Of a stretch of 64,000 bases of DNA, positions 43,801 through 52,771 are shown piece by piece. The position numbers were made by a program, and so were the translations under genes. The DNA is from Alcanivorax sp. Lineage in GTDB: Bacteria; Pseudomonadota; Gammaproteobacteria; Pseudomonadales; Alcanivoracaceae. The number at the start of each line of letters is the position of its first letter. Positions within the stretch are counted from its first letter, which is position 1. The DNA is taken from contig NZ_CP051240.1 of assembly GCF_017794965.1 (NCBI RefSeq), positions 434,001 to 498,000 of the forward strand. Reading direction: 5' to 3'. A model generated the notes under the pieces. It worked only from the letters and a program-made list of their open reading frames with translations. It was not told the origin of the DNA and made no database searches.

Positions 43801-43946
43801 GTTGAAAGTTGAAAGTTTAAAGTTCAAAAGAGCAGGTCAGCCTTGAGTTGGTCTGGAGGGCTGGGTGCCGTTTGTCGCGATCCTCCCGCTTTCACGTTTG
43901 CTGCGTGCCTTGGTCGCGTTTCAACTTTAAACTTTGAACTTTCAAC
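43801..43946. repeat. inverted pair of 7-bp repeat arrays upstream of dnaB, GTTGAAA type
   Basis: Left arm 43801-43828 reads GTTGAAA, GTTGAAA, GTTTAAA, GTTCAAA. Right arm 43919-43946 is the complementary set (TTTCAAC, TTTAAAC, TTTGAAC, TTTCAAC). They flank 90 bp and end 29 bp before dnaB. Confidence 0.85.
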
Positions 43947-43975
43947 TCATAGCCCCCTGAGTGCTGGTATCCCCA

Positions 43976-45370
43976 ATGAACGAACCCGTATCACTGGATA
44001 AACATCTTCCCGAAAACCTGAAGATACCGCCCAATTCCGTGGAAGCGGAGCAGGCGATTCTGGGGGGGCTGTTGCTGAACAACAGTGCCTGGGATGATGT
44101 GGCCGAACGGGTGGGGGCGCGGGATTTTTACCGCAAGGCCCACCGTCAGATCTTCGAGGTGATTGCCCAGCTGGTGGAGGAAGAGAATCCCTGTGATCTG
44201 GTGACCGTATCCCAGGCGCTGGGTCAGCTGGGTCAGCTGGAAGACATCGGCGGCATGACCTACCTGTCTGAACTGGCCCGAAATACCCCCAGTGCGGCCA
44301 ACATCACCGCCTACGCGGAGATTGTCCGCGAGCGCAGTATCCTGCGGCAGCTGATTAATGTGTCCCACGATGTGGCGGACAGCGCCTTCAACCCGGAAGG
44401 CCGCAAGTCGCTGGAGATTCTCGACAAGGCAGAATCCGCCATTTTCGAGATTGCCGAGCAGCAGAAGAAAGGCTCCGGGCCCCAGGATATCAAGACGGTG
44501 CTCAAGAAGACCGTGGACCGGATTGATGAGCTCTACAAGAACAAGAGCGCTATCACCGGTGTGACCACCGGCTTCGATGAACTGGACAAGATGACTGGTG
44601 GTCTGCAGCCCTCGGATATGGTGGTTATTGCCGGTCGTCCTTCCATGGGTAAGACCACCTTTGCCATGAACCTGTGTGAGAACGTGGCCATCAAGGCCGG
44701 CAAGCCGGTGCTGGTGTTTTCCATGGAAATGCCCGCGGACTCCATCGTCATGCGGATGCTCGCCTCCCTGGGGCGTATCAACCAGACCTCGGTGCGTTCC
44801 GGTAACCTGGAAAAGGATGACTGGCCGCGCATTACCTCCGCCATTCACATGCTTAGTGAGCAGAAGTTCTATATTGATGACACTCCGGCCCTGAGCCCGC
44901 TGGAAATGCGTGCCCGTGCCCGCCGGGTGGCCCGGGAGTGTGGTGGCGAAATTGGCTGCATCATGGTGGATTACCTGCAGCTGATGCAGGTGCCCGGGGT
45001 GGATAACCGGGTGAACGAAATCTCGGAAATTTCCCGCTCCCTGAAAGGGATTGCCAAGGAGCTGAACTGCCCGGTGCTGGCCCTGTCCCAGCTTAACCGC
45101 TCGCTGGAACAGCGCCCCAACAAGCGCCCGGTGATGTCGGATCTTCGTGAATCCGGGGCGATCGAACAGGACGCCGACTTGATCACCTTCCTGTACCGGG
45201 ACGAGGTGTACAACAAGGACACCAACGAAAAAGGTGTGGCCGAGGTGATCATCGGCAAGCAGCGTAACGGCCCCATCGGTACCGTCCGCCTGGCCTTCCA
45301 GGGTCAGTTCTCGCGTTTCGATGATCTGGCGCCGGAATACTATGCCCAGCTGGCAGCAATGGATGAATAA
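43976..45370 (+). CDS. dnaB: replicative DNA helicase DnaB
   Basis: Hexameric replicative helicase of 464 aa. The N-terminal helical domain begins PPNSVEAEQAILGGLL. The RecA-like motor has the Walker A GRPSMGKTT near residue 220, the Walker B region CIMVDYLQLM and the arginine-finger region with GKQRNGPIGTVRLAF near the end. I chose ATG 43976 over a GTG 15 bp upstream. It follows the ribosomal operon, a common gammaproteobacterial order. The 5' leader contains a 7-bp-repeat inverted pair, which may place it in the untranslated region. Confidence 0.97.
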   Translation: MNEPVSLDKHLPENLKIPPNSVEAEQAILGGLLLNNSAWDDVAERVGARDFYRKAHRQIFEVIAQLVEEENPCDLVTVSQALGQLGQLEDIGGMTYLSELARNTPSAANITAYAEIVRERSILRQLINVSHDVADSAFNPEGRKSLEILDKAESAIFEIAEQQKKGSGPQDIKTVLKKTVDRIDELYKNKSAITGVTTGFDELDKMTGGLQPSDMVVIAGRPSMGKTTFAMNLCENVAIKAGKPVLVFSMEMPADSIVMRMLASLGRINQTSVRSGNLEKDDWPRITSAIHMLSEQKFYIDDTPALSPLEMRARARRVARECGGEIGCIMVDYLQLMQVPGVDNRVNEISEISRSLKGIAKELNCPVLALSQLNRSLEQRPNKRPVMSDLRESGAIEQDADLITFLYRDEVYNKDTNEKGVAEVIIGKQRNGPIGTVRLAFQGQFSRFDDLAPEYYAQLAAMDE

Positions 45371-45445
45371 GGCGCTGGACGCCGGATGCCTGACGCCTGA
45401 CGCGAAAACAGTGAGCAGCGTCGGGCGTCAGGCATCTGGCTTCAG
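45371..45445. repeat. inverted pair of 7-bp repeats between dnaB and alr, GACGCCT type
   Basis: Directly after the dnaB stop, the left arm (45371-45404) has degenerate heptamers GGCGCTG, GACGCCG, GATGCCT, GACGCCT, GACGCGA. The right arm (45418-45445) is GCGTCGG, GCGTCAG, GCATCTG, GCTTCAG, their reverse-complement type. The loop is about 13 bp, so a long RNA hairpin could form and act as a terminator or processing site. Confidence 0.8.
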
Positions 45446-45457
45446 GCGGCATTAATT

Positions 45458-46519
45458 ATGCGTGGCACTCGGGTCGAAATTCGAAATGCGGCTCTCGCTC
45501 ACAATGCTGGGCGGGCGAAGCAGTTGGCGGGTGATACTGAGGTCTTTGCCATGGTCAAGGCCAACGGTTATGGCCATGGCCTGCTCAATGCGGCCAACGC
45601 CATGCAGGCGCAGGTGGATGGCCTCGGCGTGGCATTGCTGGAAGAGGCTCGTCAGTTACGTGAGGCGGGTATCGGTGCGCCAATTCTGGTCGCGGAAGGC
45701 TGCTTCGACCGGGAGGAGTTACTGGAGGCGCGCCAGCTATCCCTGGATCTGGTAGTGCACTCCCCCTGGCAAGTGGCCATGCTGCTGGACAATCCTGGTG
45801 CCGACCGCCTTTGGCTAAAACTGAATACCGGCATGAACCGGCTCGGACTGCGTCCTGCCATCGCTCTTCAGGCCGCCGAGCAGTTGGCGGCGGCGGGCAT
45901 GAAGCCGGTGGGCGTGATGACGCACTTCGCCTGTGCCGATGACGAGCAGGATGCACGCACTTCACGCCAGCTGATGCTGGCCCGGGAGGTGGCGGATACG
46001 TTGGGTCTGCCGTTATCGGCGGCCAACTCTGCTGCTCTGATTCGCTACCCGGAATCACACGCTCAGCGGGTTCGCCCGGGCATCATGCTCTATGGCTCCT
46101 CGCCATTTACCTGGCAGCGTGCCGCCGAAATCGGTCTGCAAGCGAGTCATCGCTTCAGTGCACGTCTGATCGCCATCAACGATATCCAGCCCGGTGAGTC
46201 AGTGGGCTACGGTGCCACCTGGACCGCCGCTGAGGCGGGACGTGTGGGTGTGGTGGCGGTGGGCTATGGCGATGGCTATCCCCGGCATGCCCCCAGCGGT
46301 ACCCCGGTGGCCATCAATGGCGAACCCACGGTACTGGTTGGGCGAGTCTCCATGGATATGCTCACCATCGACCTCAACGGCATTGAGGCCCATGTGGGCG
46401 ATGAAGTGGAGTTGTGGGGCGATGTGGTGGATGTGGACGCGGTAGCGAAAGCCTGCGGCACCATCAGCTATGAATTGTTCTGCCAGATCACCAGCCGTCC
46501 GGAACGCGTTATTGTTTGA
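45458..46519 (+). CDS. alr: alanine racemase
   Basis: PLP-dependent alanine racemase of 353 aa that supplies D-alanine for peptidoglycan. The PLP lysine is Lys34 in MVKANGYGHG. The second catalytic base is expected in the Tyr of SVGYGATW. KLNTGMNRLG and RPGIMLYG are conserved barrel motifs. No strong ribosome binding site is visible before ATG 45458, where the leader is occupied by the repeat arm; the N terminus MRGTRVEI nevertheless fits the family. Its place after dnaB is common in Pseudomonas-like genomes. It could also be the catabolic DadX type, but context favours Alr. Confidence 0.95.
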   Translation: MRGTRVEIRNAALAHNAGRAKQLAGDTEVFAMVKANGYGHGLLNAANAMQAQVDGLGVALLEEARQLREAGIGAPILVAEGCFDREELLEARQLSLDLVVHSPWQVAMLLDNPGADRLWLKLNTGMNRLGLRPAIALQAAEQLAAAGMKPVGVMTHFACADDEQDARTSRQLMLAREVADTLGLPLSAANSAALIRYPESHAQRVRPGIMLYGSSPFTWQRAAEIGLQASHRFSARLIAINDIQPGESVGYGATWTAAEAGRVGVVAVGYGDGYPRHAPSGTPVAINGEPTVLVGRVSMDMLTIDLNGIEAHVGDEVELWGDVVDVDAVAKACGTISYELFCQITSRPERVIV

Positions 46520-46569
46520 TCCGAAGGTTGCTGTGGGCGATGTCGGTGGGGCGATCGGAAGTGGGTTGA

Positions 46570-46777
46570 GTTGAAAGTTCAAAGTTTAAAGTTGAAAGGC
46601 GCGAAGATCAGTTGGCTGCCACACGATGGATGCAAGCGCCGCGCCGCGATCTCCCGAGTAAAAAAACGGCGCTTTACTTTGAATCCTTTGTTCAACTCCA
46701 ATCATGAATCGTGGGCATGGCCTGTCAGTTCGGCACGGCTTTTCCCACGTTTCAACTTTAAACTTTGAACTTTCAAC
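46570..46777. repeat. inverted pair of 7-bp repeat arrays upstream of radA, GTTGAAA type
   Basis: Left arm 46570-46597: GTTGAAA, GTTCAAA, GTTTAAA, GTTGAAA. Right arm 46750-46777 is its exact reverse complement, 28 bp. The 152-bp interior resembles the interior of the element at 54950 read on the other strand. The right arm ends 9 bp before radA. Confidence 0.88.
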
Positions 46778-46786
46778 TGGGTTCCC

Positions 46787-48154
46787 ATGGCCAAGAAAAA
46801 AATCGCTTTTGTCTGCACCGATTGCGGTGCCGATACCCCGAAATGGCAGGGGCAGTGTCCCTCATGTGGTGCCTGGAATACCCTGCAGGAATTCGTCCAT
46901 GATCCGGCGACGCCGTCGTCGAAAGGGGCGGGCAGTCGTGGCGGCTTTAGTGGCCAGCTTTCCGAAGTCCAGAATTTGAATGACATCGTTTTGGAGGAAA
47001 CCCCGCGCATTGGCTCGGGCATGGGTGAGCTGGACCGGGTGTTGGGCGGCGGCCTGGTGCCAGGCTCTGCCATTCTGATTGGTGGTCATCCGGGGGCGGG
47101 AAAGTCGACCCTGCTTCTGCAGATGCTCTGCAAACTGGCAGGCAGCCAGAAATCCCTCTATATCACCGGTGAGGAATCTCTCTCCCAGGTGGCCATGCGT
47201 GCCGATCGTCTCAAGCTGCCCAAGGATAAGCTGCGACTGGCAGCAGAAACCGATGTGGAGCAGATTCTGGAGCTGGCCCGAAAGGAGCAGCCGCGTATTC
47301 TGGTGGTGGACTCCATCCAGGTCATGTTCCTGACGGCGTTGCAGTCCGCGCCGGGCAGTGTGGCCCAGGTGCGCGAATGTGCGGCGGCCCTCACCCGCTT
47401 TGCCAAGCAAACCGGTACCGTGCTGTTGCTGGTGGGCCACGTTACCAAGGATGGCACCCTGGCCGGCCCCAAGGTGCTGGAGCATATGATCGACTGCTCG
47501 CTGATGCTGGAAGGGTCCACCGATTCCCGTTTTCGTACCCTGCGCGGCTTGAAGAACCGTTTTGGGGCGGTGAATGAGCTGGGAGTCTTCGCCATGACCG
47601 GTGAGGGCCTCAAGGAAGTGAAGAATCCTTCAGCAATCTTCCTTAATCGTGCCGACGAAATTGCGTCCGGCTCACTGGTGACCGTGGTCTGGGAAGGCAC
47701 CCGTCCCTTGCTGGTGGAGCTGCAGGCGCTGGTGGATGCCTCCCATTTCGGTAACCCTCGTCGGGTGTGTGTGGGCCTGGAGGGCAACCGGCTGGCCATG
47801 CTGCTGGCGGTGCTGCACCGTCATGGCGGTATTCAGGTAGGTGATCAGGATGTGTTCATGAATGTGGTGGGTGGCGTCAAAGTCACTGAAACCGCCGCCG
47901 ACCTGGCCCAGGTGCTGGCGATAGTGTCCAGCTTTCGCGATCGCGCTCTGGAGCGTGAGCTGGTGGTGTTTGGTGAAGTGGGGTTGTCCGGAGAAATTCG
48001 TCCGGTACCCCAGGGCCAGGAACGACTCTACGAAGCGGTGAAGCACGGCTTCAAGAAAGCCATCGTGCCGAAAGCCAATCTGCCACGGAATCTGCCCGAT
48101 GGGGTAGAGGTGATCGGCGTAAGCAATGTGGCGCAGGCGCTCGAGTACCTTTAA
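46787..48154 (+). CDS. radA: DNA repair protein RadA
   Basis: RadA/Sms branch-migration ATPase of 455 aa. An N-terminal C4 zinc finger (CTDCG...CPSCG, residues 10-30), a RecA-like core with Walker A GGHPGAGKST near residue 98, the RadA-specific KNRFG motif (LKNRFGAVNE) and a C-terminal Lon-protease-like domain (RDRALERELVVFGEVGLSGEI region) are all present. It helps process recombination intermediates. The start ATG lies 9 bp after the right arm of a 7-bp-repeat element, so the ribosome binding site overlaps or abuts the repeat, which may weaken translation. Confidence 0.96.
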   Translation: MAKKKIAFVCTDCGADTPKWQGQCPSCGAWNTLQEFVHDPATPSSKGAGSRGGFSGQLSEVQNLNDIVLEETPRIGSGMGELDRVLGGGLVPGSAILIGGHPGAGKSTLLLQMLCKLAGSQKSLYITGEESLSQVAMRADRLKLPKDKLRLAAETDVEQILELARKEQPRILVVDSIQVMFLTALQSAPGSVAQVRECAAALTRFAKQTGTVLLLVGHVTKDGTLAGPKVLEHMIDCSLMLEGSTDSRFRTLRGLKNRFGAVNELGVFAMTGEGLKEVKNPSAIFLNRADEIASGSLVTVVWEGTRPLLVELQALVDASHFGNPRRVCVGLEGNRLAMLLAVLHRHGGIQVGDQDVFMNVVGGVKVTETAADLAQVLAIVSSFRDRALERELVVFGEVGLSGEIRPVPQGQERLYEAVKHGFKKAIVPKANLPRNLPDGVEVIGVSNVAQALEYL

Positions 48155-48164
48155 CGGCAATTAA

Positions 48165-48192
48165 TAGTTAACAGTTAATAGTGAATAGTTAA
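48165..48192 (+). repeat. single array of four 7-bp repeats, AGTTAAC type
   Basis: AGTTAAC, AGTTAAT, AGTGAAT, AGTTAAC follow the radA stop by 10 bp. It is the same sequence type as the locus at 40658, but I find no inverted mate nearby. Confidence 0.8.
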
Positions 48193-48330
48193 CAGCGAAA
48201 CCTGAAACGTTTGGCAATTGCATTACTATCGTAGCCGGGGTCTGTAGGAACTCAACTTGTTGAGCGAAGGGGCCGGAAAGCTTGCTCCTCAATTTTTTCG
48301 TTAGCGGTTTTTTTGAGGGCTTTGTGAAAT

Positions 48331-48362
48331 GGGCGGAAATGGGCTTGCGCCCATTTCCGCCC
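48331..48362. repeat. 14-bp perfect palindrome
   Basis: GGGCGGAAATGGGC and GCCCATTTCCGCCC flank TTGC. With no T tract it may be a REP-type element or an RNA hairpin. It sits in the 286-bp gap between radA and the DUF547 gene. Confidence 0.75.
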
Positions 48363-48378
48363 TACGGTTTTATCATTG

Positions 48379-48434
48379 GCGTCCAGCGTCCAGCGTCCAG
48401 CGTCCAGCGTCCAGCGTCCAGCGTCCAGCGTCCA
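48379..48434. repeat. tandem repeat of 7 bp, eight perfect copies of GCGTCCA
   Basis: Eight uninterrupted identical heptamers end 6 bp before the stop codon of the convergent DUF547 gene. A perfect short tandem array like this is expected to vary in copy number by slippage. Confidence 0.97.
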
Positions 48435-48440
48435 GCGTAC

Positions 48441-49214
48441 TTACTGTTTGTTCAGTGCCCAGTCGTAGTCCAGGTGGCGGATGGTCATGTCGTCATCTTT
48501 CATCTGTTTGCGTTTGTTCTGAGGAACACCGAGTTCCTCGGCGTAGGGCAGCAGATACGCCGCCAAGCTGCCGGCAGCGTCTTCGAAATCGTCTTCGTAC
48601 CAGTCAAAAATCTTTGAGATTTCCAGCGCCCCGCGTTCGCTGTTGTAGCGATTGCGTTGCTTGTCGCTGAGAAACTTTCGAGTGCTGTCTTCCAGCTGTG
48701 CATCCAGTTTATCCGCAGTGTAGGCTTCCGGGCGAAGCGCCGGGCAACCGATGGAGGCACAGTTCACCGCGAAGTGGATACGAGGATCCATCAGTTCCGG
48801 GTTGCCGCGAATCATCTCATGCTCGATCTCGTCCAGGGTGCGTGCCTTGCCGAGGAGGACGATGAATTCCTTGTCCCAGGGGCCGGAAAGAAAGTTGCCA
48901 ATGTCGCGAATGGAATCCGGAATGTCCTCAAGCAGTATCAGTTTGATGGTGTAGGCATTGTAGGCATTGATCAGGAATGCCAGCTTTTCATCCCGGCTGA
49001 AATCCTTGAAACCCTGTATGGATACATCAGAAAGGCTCTCCAGATAGGCATCAAGGCGTTCCTGATCCCGGCCAATGGCAGCATAGTCTACGGCGGTGGC
49101 CACGCCACCGCGAAGGGGGGTGACATGCTCATCGAGAAGCGTATCCCAGCGACTGTGGTCGAAGGCATGAGCGACGCTGCAGATTAACAGCAGCGGGATC
49201 AACAAGTATTTCAT
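48441..49214 (-). CDS. DUF547 domain exported protein
   Basis: A 257-aa protein of the DUF547 family with an N-terminal signal peptide (MKYLLIPLLLICSVAHA). The start is ATG 49214 with GGGAGG upstream. Family motifs are FLINAYNAYTIKLIL near residue 90, HFAVNCASIGCPALRPEAY near 160 and the C-terminal KIFDWYEDDF. The fold has been compared to transglutaminase/papain-like enzymes, with Cys in the NCASIGCP motif; the biochemical role is unknown. It probably acts in the periplasm. Its stop is 6 bp from a (GCGTCCA)8 array, which could affect transcript ends. Confidence 0.9.
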   Translation of the reverse strand: MKYLLIPLLLICSVAHAFDHSRWDTLLDEHVTPLRGGVATAVDYAAIGRDQERLDAYLESLSDVSIQGFKDFSRDEKLAFLINAYNAYTIKLILLEDIPDSIRDIGNFLSGPWDKEFIVLLGKARTLDEIEHEMIRGNPELMDPRIHFAVNCASIGCPALRPEAYTADKLDAQLEDSTRKFLSDKQRNRYNSERGALEISKIFDWYEDDFEDAAGSLAAYLLPYAEELGVPQNKRKQMKDDDMTIRHLDYDWALNKQ

Positions 49215-49400
49215 GGAGCCTCCCGAGGGTGTGTTCTTTGATATCCAAATTCTCTGTTCTTGATCACGTGATGGTACGGGGTTGTCGCTGGCTCTGCCCT
49301 GTTCCAAACGCTGTCGTCAGTGGCGGATTATGTCAGCGTATCACGAAGGAGGTATCCGGGGGGCGATAGTGAGAGCAGACCGGATGAGCGCTGTTTTGTA

Positions 49401-50513
49401 TCAGGAGTGAGGCTTGCGCCGTTGGTCTGCTTTGCGCTTTAACTGACGCTTGGTCCACCAAAGGTAGCTGCCAGTGATAAAGAACAGCATTGGAGCAAGG
49501 CCGCTTAACAGGACGATCAGTCTACCGCCAAGACCCAAAGCGTCCCCGTTGTGCAGGGGAAATTGCCAAGTCATGAACTGGCTGCCGGCGGGCAGCTGGC
49601 TGACTTGCCAGAGGGCAAGTTGATCGCCGCTGTATTGATCCAGCCACAGGTTGTTGGCGCCATACTCCTGCCAGGCATCCCCGGGCAGGGTGAAGGCAAC
49701 ACGATAACTGCCGGGGCGGTCTTGCGGCAGATAGAGCCGGCGCAGGGTGGCGTCGGGAAACTGCTTCAGGGTCAGCGCGATGGCGTCGTCGGCTGAAAGT
49801 GGCGCTCCTTCAACGGGGCGGGAAGAAGGGGAGGGCCGTTCCTGTATGGTCAGGGCGGTGCCGACGATGGCACTGACCTGTTTGCCAAACACCAGGCTGA
49901 CCCCGGAGAACGCAATGACCAGCAGCACCGGAAAGAGGTAGATGCCGGTGACCTGGTGCAGGTCAAAATGCAGGCGATAGCGCCCAGCGCCGCGTTTCAC
50001 GGTCAGATTGCGCTTCCACTTTCCCTTGCGCTTTCCTGCTGGCCACCACAGCACCACCCCGGTCACACAGAACCCGATCAGGCACAGCCCAAGAATGCCG
50101 ACGACGATCTTACCGTTATTGCCGGCCAGCAGGGTGTAGTGCAGCCGGTACAGCCAGGTCATGGGGTAGTGCCCCCAGTCACGCACGGCGAGGACTTCGC
50201 CGGAATGGGGGGAGACGCTCACCTGCAACGGACCGGCGGCGTCAGGGTTTTTGGCAAAGCGCAGGGTGTGAGGGCTGCCGGGCTGGCGCGACAGATCGAT
50301 ACGCTGGGCCGTTTTACCGGTGGCGGCCTCGGCGTTGGCGATCACCACGCTGAGTGGCGCCAGGCTGTTGCCTTCGGTGATCAGGGCAGGGGTGAGTTGC
50401 TCATCCAGCGCATCGTGAAACACCAGCAGACTACCGGTAAGGCCGCTGATAACCAGCAGTATGCCCACGGTCAGGCCGGTGTATTTGTGCAGGGTGAACA
50501 GCAGTGAGCGCAT
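49401..50513 (-). CDS. PepSY-associated membrane protein (iron-regulated, PiuB type)
   Basis: Inner-membrane protein of 370 aa with about four transmembrane helices (around residues 12-32, 135-160, 190-215 and 340-360) and PepSY-like periplasmic domains. Conserved His and Trp residues sit next to the helices (LHKYTGLTVG at the start, RLHFDLHQVTGIYLF, MTWQFPLHNGDALG). Such proteins are usually encoded beside TonB-dependent siderophore receptors and may reduce ferric siderophores in the periplasm. Here the gene follows the receptor gene by 62 bp on the same strand and probably shares its Fur-controlled promoter. Function is inferred from context. Confidence 0.9.
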   Translation of the reverse strand: MRSLLFTLHKYTGLTVGILLVISGLTGSLLVFHDALDEQLTPALITEGNSLAPLSVVIANAEAATGKTAQRIDLSRQPGSPHTLRFAKNPDAAGPLQVSVSPHSGEVLAVRDWGHYPMTWLYRLHYTLLAGNNGKIVVGILGLCLIGFCVTGVVLWWPAGKRKGKWKRNLTVKRGAGRYRLHFDLHQVTGIYLFPVLLVIAFSGVSLVFGKQVSAIVGTALTIQERPSPSSRPVEGAPLSADDAIALTLKQFPDATLRRLYLPQDRPGSYRVAFTLPGDAWQEYGANNLWLDQYSGDQLALWQVSQLPAGSQFMTWQFPLHNGDALGLGGRLIVLLSGLAPMLFFITGSYLWWTKRQLKRKADQRRKPHS

Positions 50514-50575
50514 GATAACTGTGTGACCTGGAAAGCCTGCAGGCAGCCGGTGGCCGCCTGCAGCGCAATGCTGGC

Positions 50576-52672
50576 TTAGAAATCCAGGTTGTATCCCAGG
50601 GTAAAGGTGCGGCCACGACCCTTGAAGTTACGATCATCACGGGTGGTGGCGGCCTGCGCGTAGTAGGTGAAATAGTTCTCGTTGAAAAGGTTTTCCACGC
50701 CTGCGGTCAGTTCCCCCTTGGGCAGGTCATAGCCAAGGCTCAGGTCAACCAGCTGATAGGCCGAGAAGTCATTGGTGTCACCCTCGAAATCCTTGTTGAA
50801 GTAATGGGTGCCCTGCAGCTGGCTGTCCAGTTTGCTGGTCCACTGGGCGATCCAGCGCAGCTGGAAGCTGTCCGGGGCAATGTTGTTGCCGTCGAGGCGG
50901 GTGTCGACCTTGCCGTCCTCGTCATCGTCGTACTTGCCAGAAGTATGGGCATAGGTGGCATTCACTGCGTGCGCCGCATTGATCTGCCAGCCGGCATCCG
51001 CTTCGATGCCCTGAATTTCGGTGCGTTCACGTTTGACTTCAAATACCCCGCCGTTGTTTTCCAGACGCTGGCCCAGATCCGAGTCGGAGCTGAAGTGGCT
51101 GATCTGGAAGTGGGTGCGTTCGCCATTCAGGCGAATACCAATCTCGGTGTTGTCGGTAAGGATAGGCTGCAGATCGAGGAAGTCTTCCACGTTCTGGTTG
51201 GGGATATTGATGCTACGAAGCACCCGGCCCACATCCGGCATACCAAAGCCTTCGGAATAGTTGGCGAACAGCTGGGTGTTATCGGTGGCCTGAAACACCA
51301 GCCCGTAGTTGAACAGGGTCTCATCAAAATCGGGATTGCCGCCTTCCACCTGATGGCTGCCATAGGAGGCCAGGGTGTTGAAATCGTCTACCTTCAGTTC
51401 CGCGTATTCATAGCGAACACCCGCTTGCAGAATCAGCTGGTCCATCGGGTTGACCTCGGCCTGCAGGAAGGGAGCCAGATTACGGAACTGGGTTTCCGGT
51501 ACCCATTCACGGCCGGTTTGGGCCAGGATTTGGGTGGTCTCGTCCTGCAATACATCCAGGCCGGTGGTCAGCTTCAGGTGGTTGTCCAGCAGGCCATCGC
51601 GAGTCAGGGTCAGCTTGCCACCGATCTTGTCGGATTCGTTCTGGGACTGGTCGTAGAGGTCCGGGCCGTAGGCCGGATCCTGGAAGGTGCTGAAGGTGCC
51701 GCCGCCGTAGCGGCCCTTGAAAGTCTGACTGTAGAGCTGCGCAGTGAAGTGGTTTCCACCCAGGTTGCTGTGGGTGTAGGTGAGGCCCGCAGTTGTCACC
51801 TCGTTCATGGGGGCGTCGCCTTCAGGGGAGCCTTTTTCTGAGGTGGTGGGAATGCAGTTGGCCCAGTCTCCATCCACGGACACATAGTCGTGGTTGCCTT
51901 CCAGCTCGAAGCGATTCACGGACAGCTCGATATTCTGCTCGTCAGTGAGCCAGTAGCCCAGCTTGATGAATACGTCGCCGTTCTGCGAATCCATGATGTC
52001 ACCCTGGGTGCCATCCACGCCAATGTAGTCACCTTCCGCATCGTAGAACATGCCGCGGTCCACATAGCTGACGCCCAGCAGGTAATCCAGGTTGCCGGCC
52101 ATGCCATCAACGCGATAGTCCACCTTGTAGCTGAGGCTGTCGGATTTAATGTCGTTGGTGGGGGCGGTGGCTTGCACTCCAATGTGCTGGTTCACGGTGC
52201 CGGATTCAGGGCGGCGGGTGACGAAATTGATGATCCCGCCGGTGGCACCCAGGCCATGTTCGGCGCTGGCACCGTGGATCACCTCGATACGCTCCACCAT
52301 GGACAGGTCGATGGTGTAGCCATCCCGTGAGCCATCTCGCAGTGGGTTGGATTGGGGAATGCCGTCAATCAGGAACAGCGGGGCCCGGCCACGGAAGGTT
52401 TCGCCGGAGTTGGTCAGTTTCTGCCGACTCGGGGTGTAGGAGGGGATCAGGTTGCTGAGTACCCGGGACTGGTCCGACGTCATGCGCAGCTGCTGCTCGA
52501 TCTCTTGCTTGCTGATCACGGTGATCTTTTGCGGCGTTTTGCCTACTTCACTGTTGGAGCGAGTGGCGGAAACGGTCACCGCTTCCAGCTGATTGCTTTC
52601 AGCGAAAGTCAGCGGCGAGGCGGCAAGGGTCAGCAGGGATACAGGCAAGCCAAGATGGCGCAAACGGGGCAC
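50576..52672 (-). CDS. TonB-dependent receptor (siderophore/iron type)
   Basis: Outer-membrane receptor of 698 aa. A signal peptide ends near residue 24 (LTFAESNQ). The TonB box is likely EAVTVSATR at about 30-38. The plug domain extends to about 160 (GASAEHGLGATGGIINFVTRRP), and a 22-strand barrel ends in FTLGYNLDF with C-terminal Phe. Start is GTG 52672 with GGGAGAG 6 bases upstream. A Fur-box-like sequence lies at 52731. The downstream PepSY gene supports ferric-siderophore uptake. The ligand is unknown. Confidence 0.93.
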   Translation of the reverse strand: MPRLRHLGLPVSLLTLAASPLTFAESNQLEAVTVSATRSNSEVGKTPQKITVISKQEIEQQLRMTSDQSRVLSNLIPSYTPSRQKLTNSGETFRGRAPLFLIDGIPQSNPLRDGSRDGYTIDLSMVERIEVIHGASAEHGLGATGGIINFVTRRPESGTVNQHIGVQATAPTNDIKSDSLSYKVDYRVDGMAGNLDYLLGVSYVDRGMFYDAEGDYIGVDGTQGDIMDSQNGDVFIKLGYWLTDEQNIELSVNRFELEGNHDYVSVDGDWANCIPTTSEKGSPEGDAPMNEVTTAGLTYTHSNLGGNHFTAQLYSQTFKGRYGGGTFSTFQDPAYGPDLYDQSQNESDKIGGKLTLTRDGLLDNHLKLTTGLDVLQDETTQILAQTGREWVPETQFRNLAPFLQAEVNPMDQLILQAGVRYEYAELKVDDFNTLASYGSHQVEGGNPDFDETLFNYGLVFQATDNTQLFANYSEGFGMPDVGRVLRSINIPNQNVEDFLDLQPILTDNTEIGIRLNGERTHFQISHFSSDSDLGQRLENNGGVFEVKRERTEIQGIEADAGWQINAAHAVNATYAHTSGKYDDDEDGKVDTRLDGNNIAPDSFQLRWIAQWTSKLDSQLQGTHYFNKDFEGDTNDFSAYQLVDLSLGYDLPKGELTAGVENLFNENYFTYYAQAATTRDDRNFKGRGRTFTLGYNLDF

Positions 52673-52730
52673 GGCAACTCTCCCGGGTTGTTCGTAAGGA
52701 ATGTAAGATGCCGTGCACGGTAGTGCCAGT

Positions 52731-52749
52731 GATAATGATTGTCAATATG
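52731..52749. promoter_or_regulatory. Fur box upstream of the TonB receptor
   Basis: GATAATGATTGTCAATATG matches 15 of 19 positions of the E. coli Fur consensus (GATAATGATAATCATTATC). It lies 59 bp upstream of the receptor start and implies repression by iron. Confidence 0.75.
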
Positions 52750-52771
52750 ATCCAGGTTCGACTCTCCGTTG

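Noticed and set aside
48379..48434. Possible CRISPR or coding repeat at the GCGTCCA array
   Set aside because: Units are 7 bp with no spacers, so it is not CRISPR. Open frames through it only reflect the repeat (VQRPASS-like translation).
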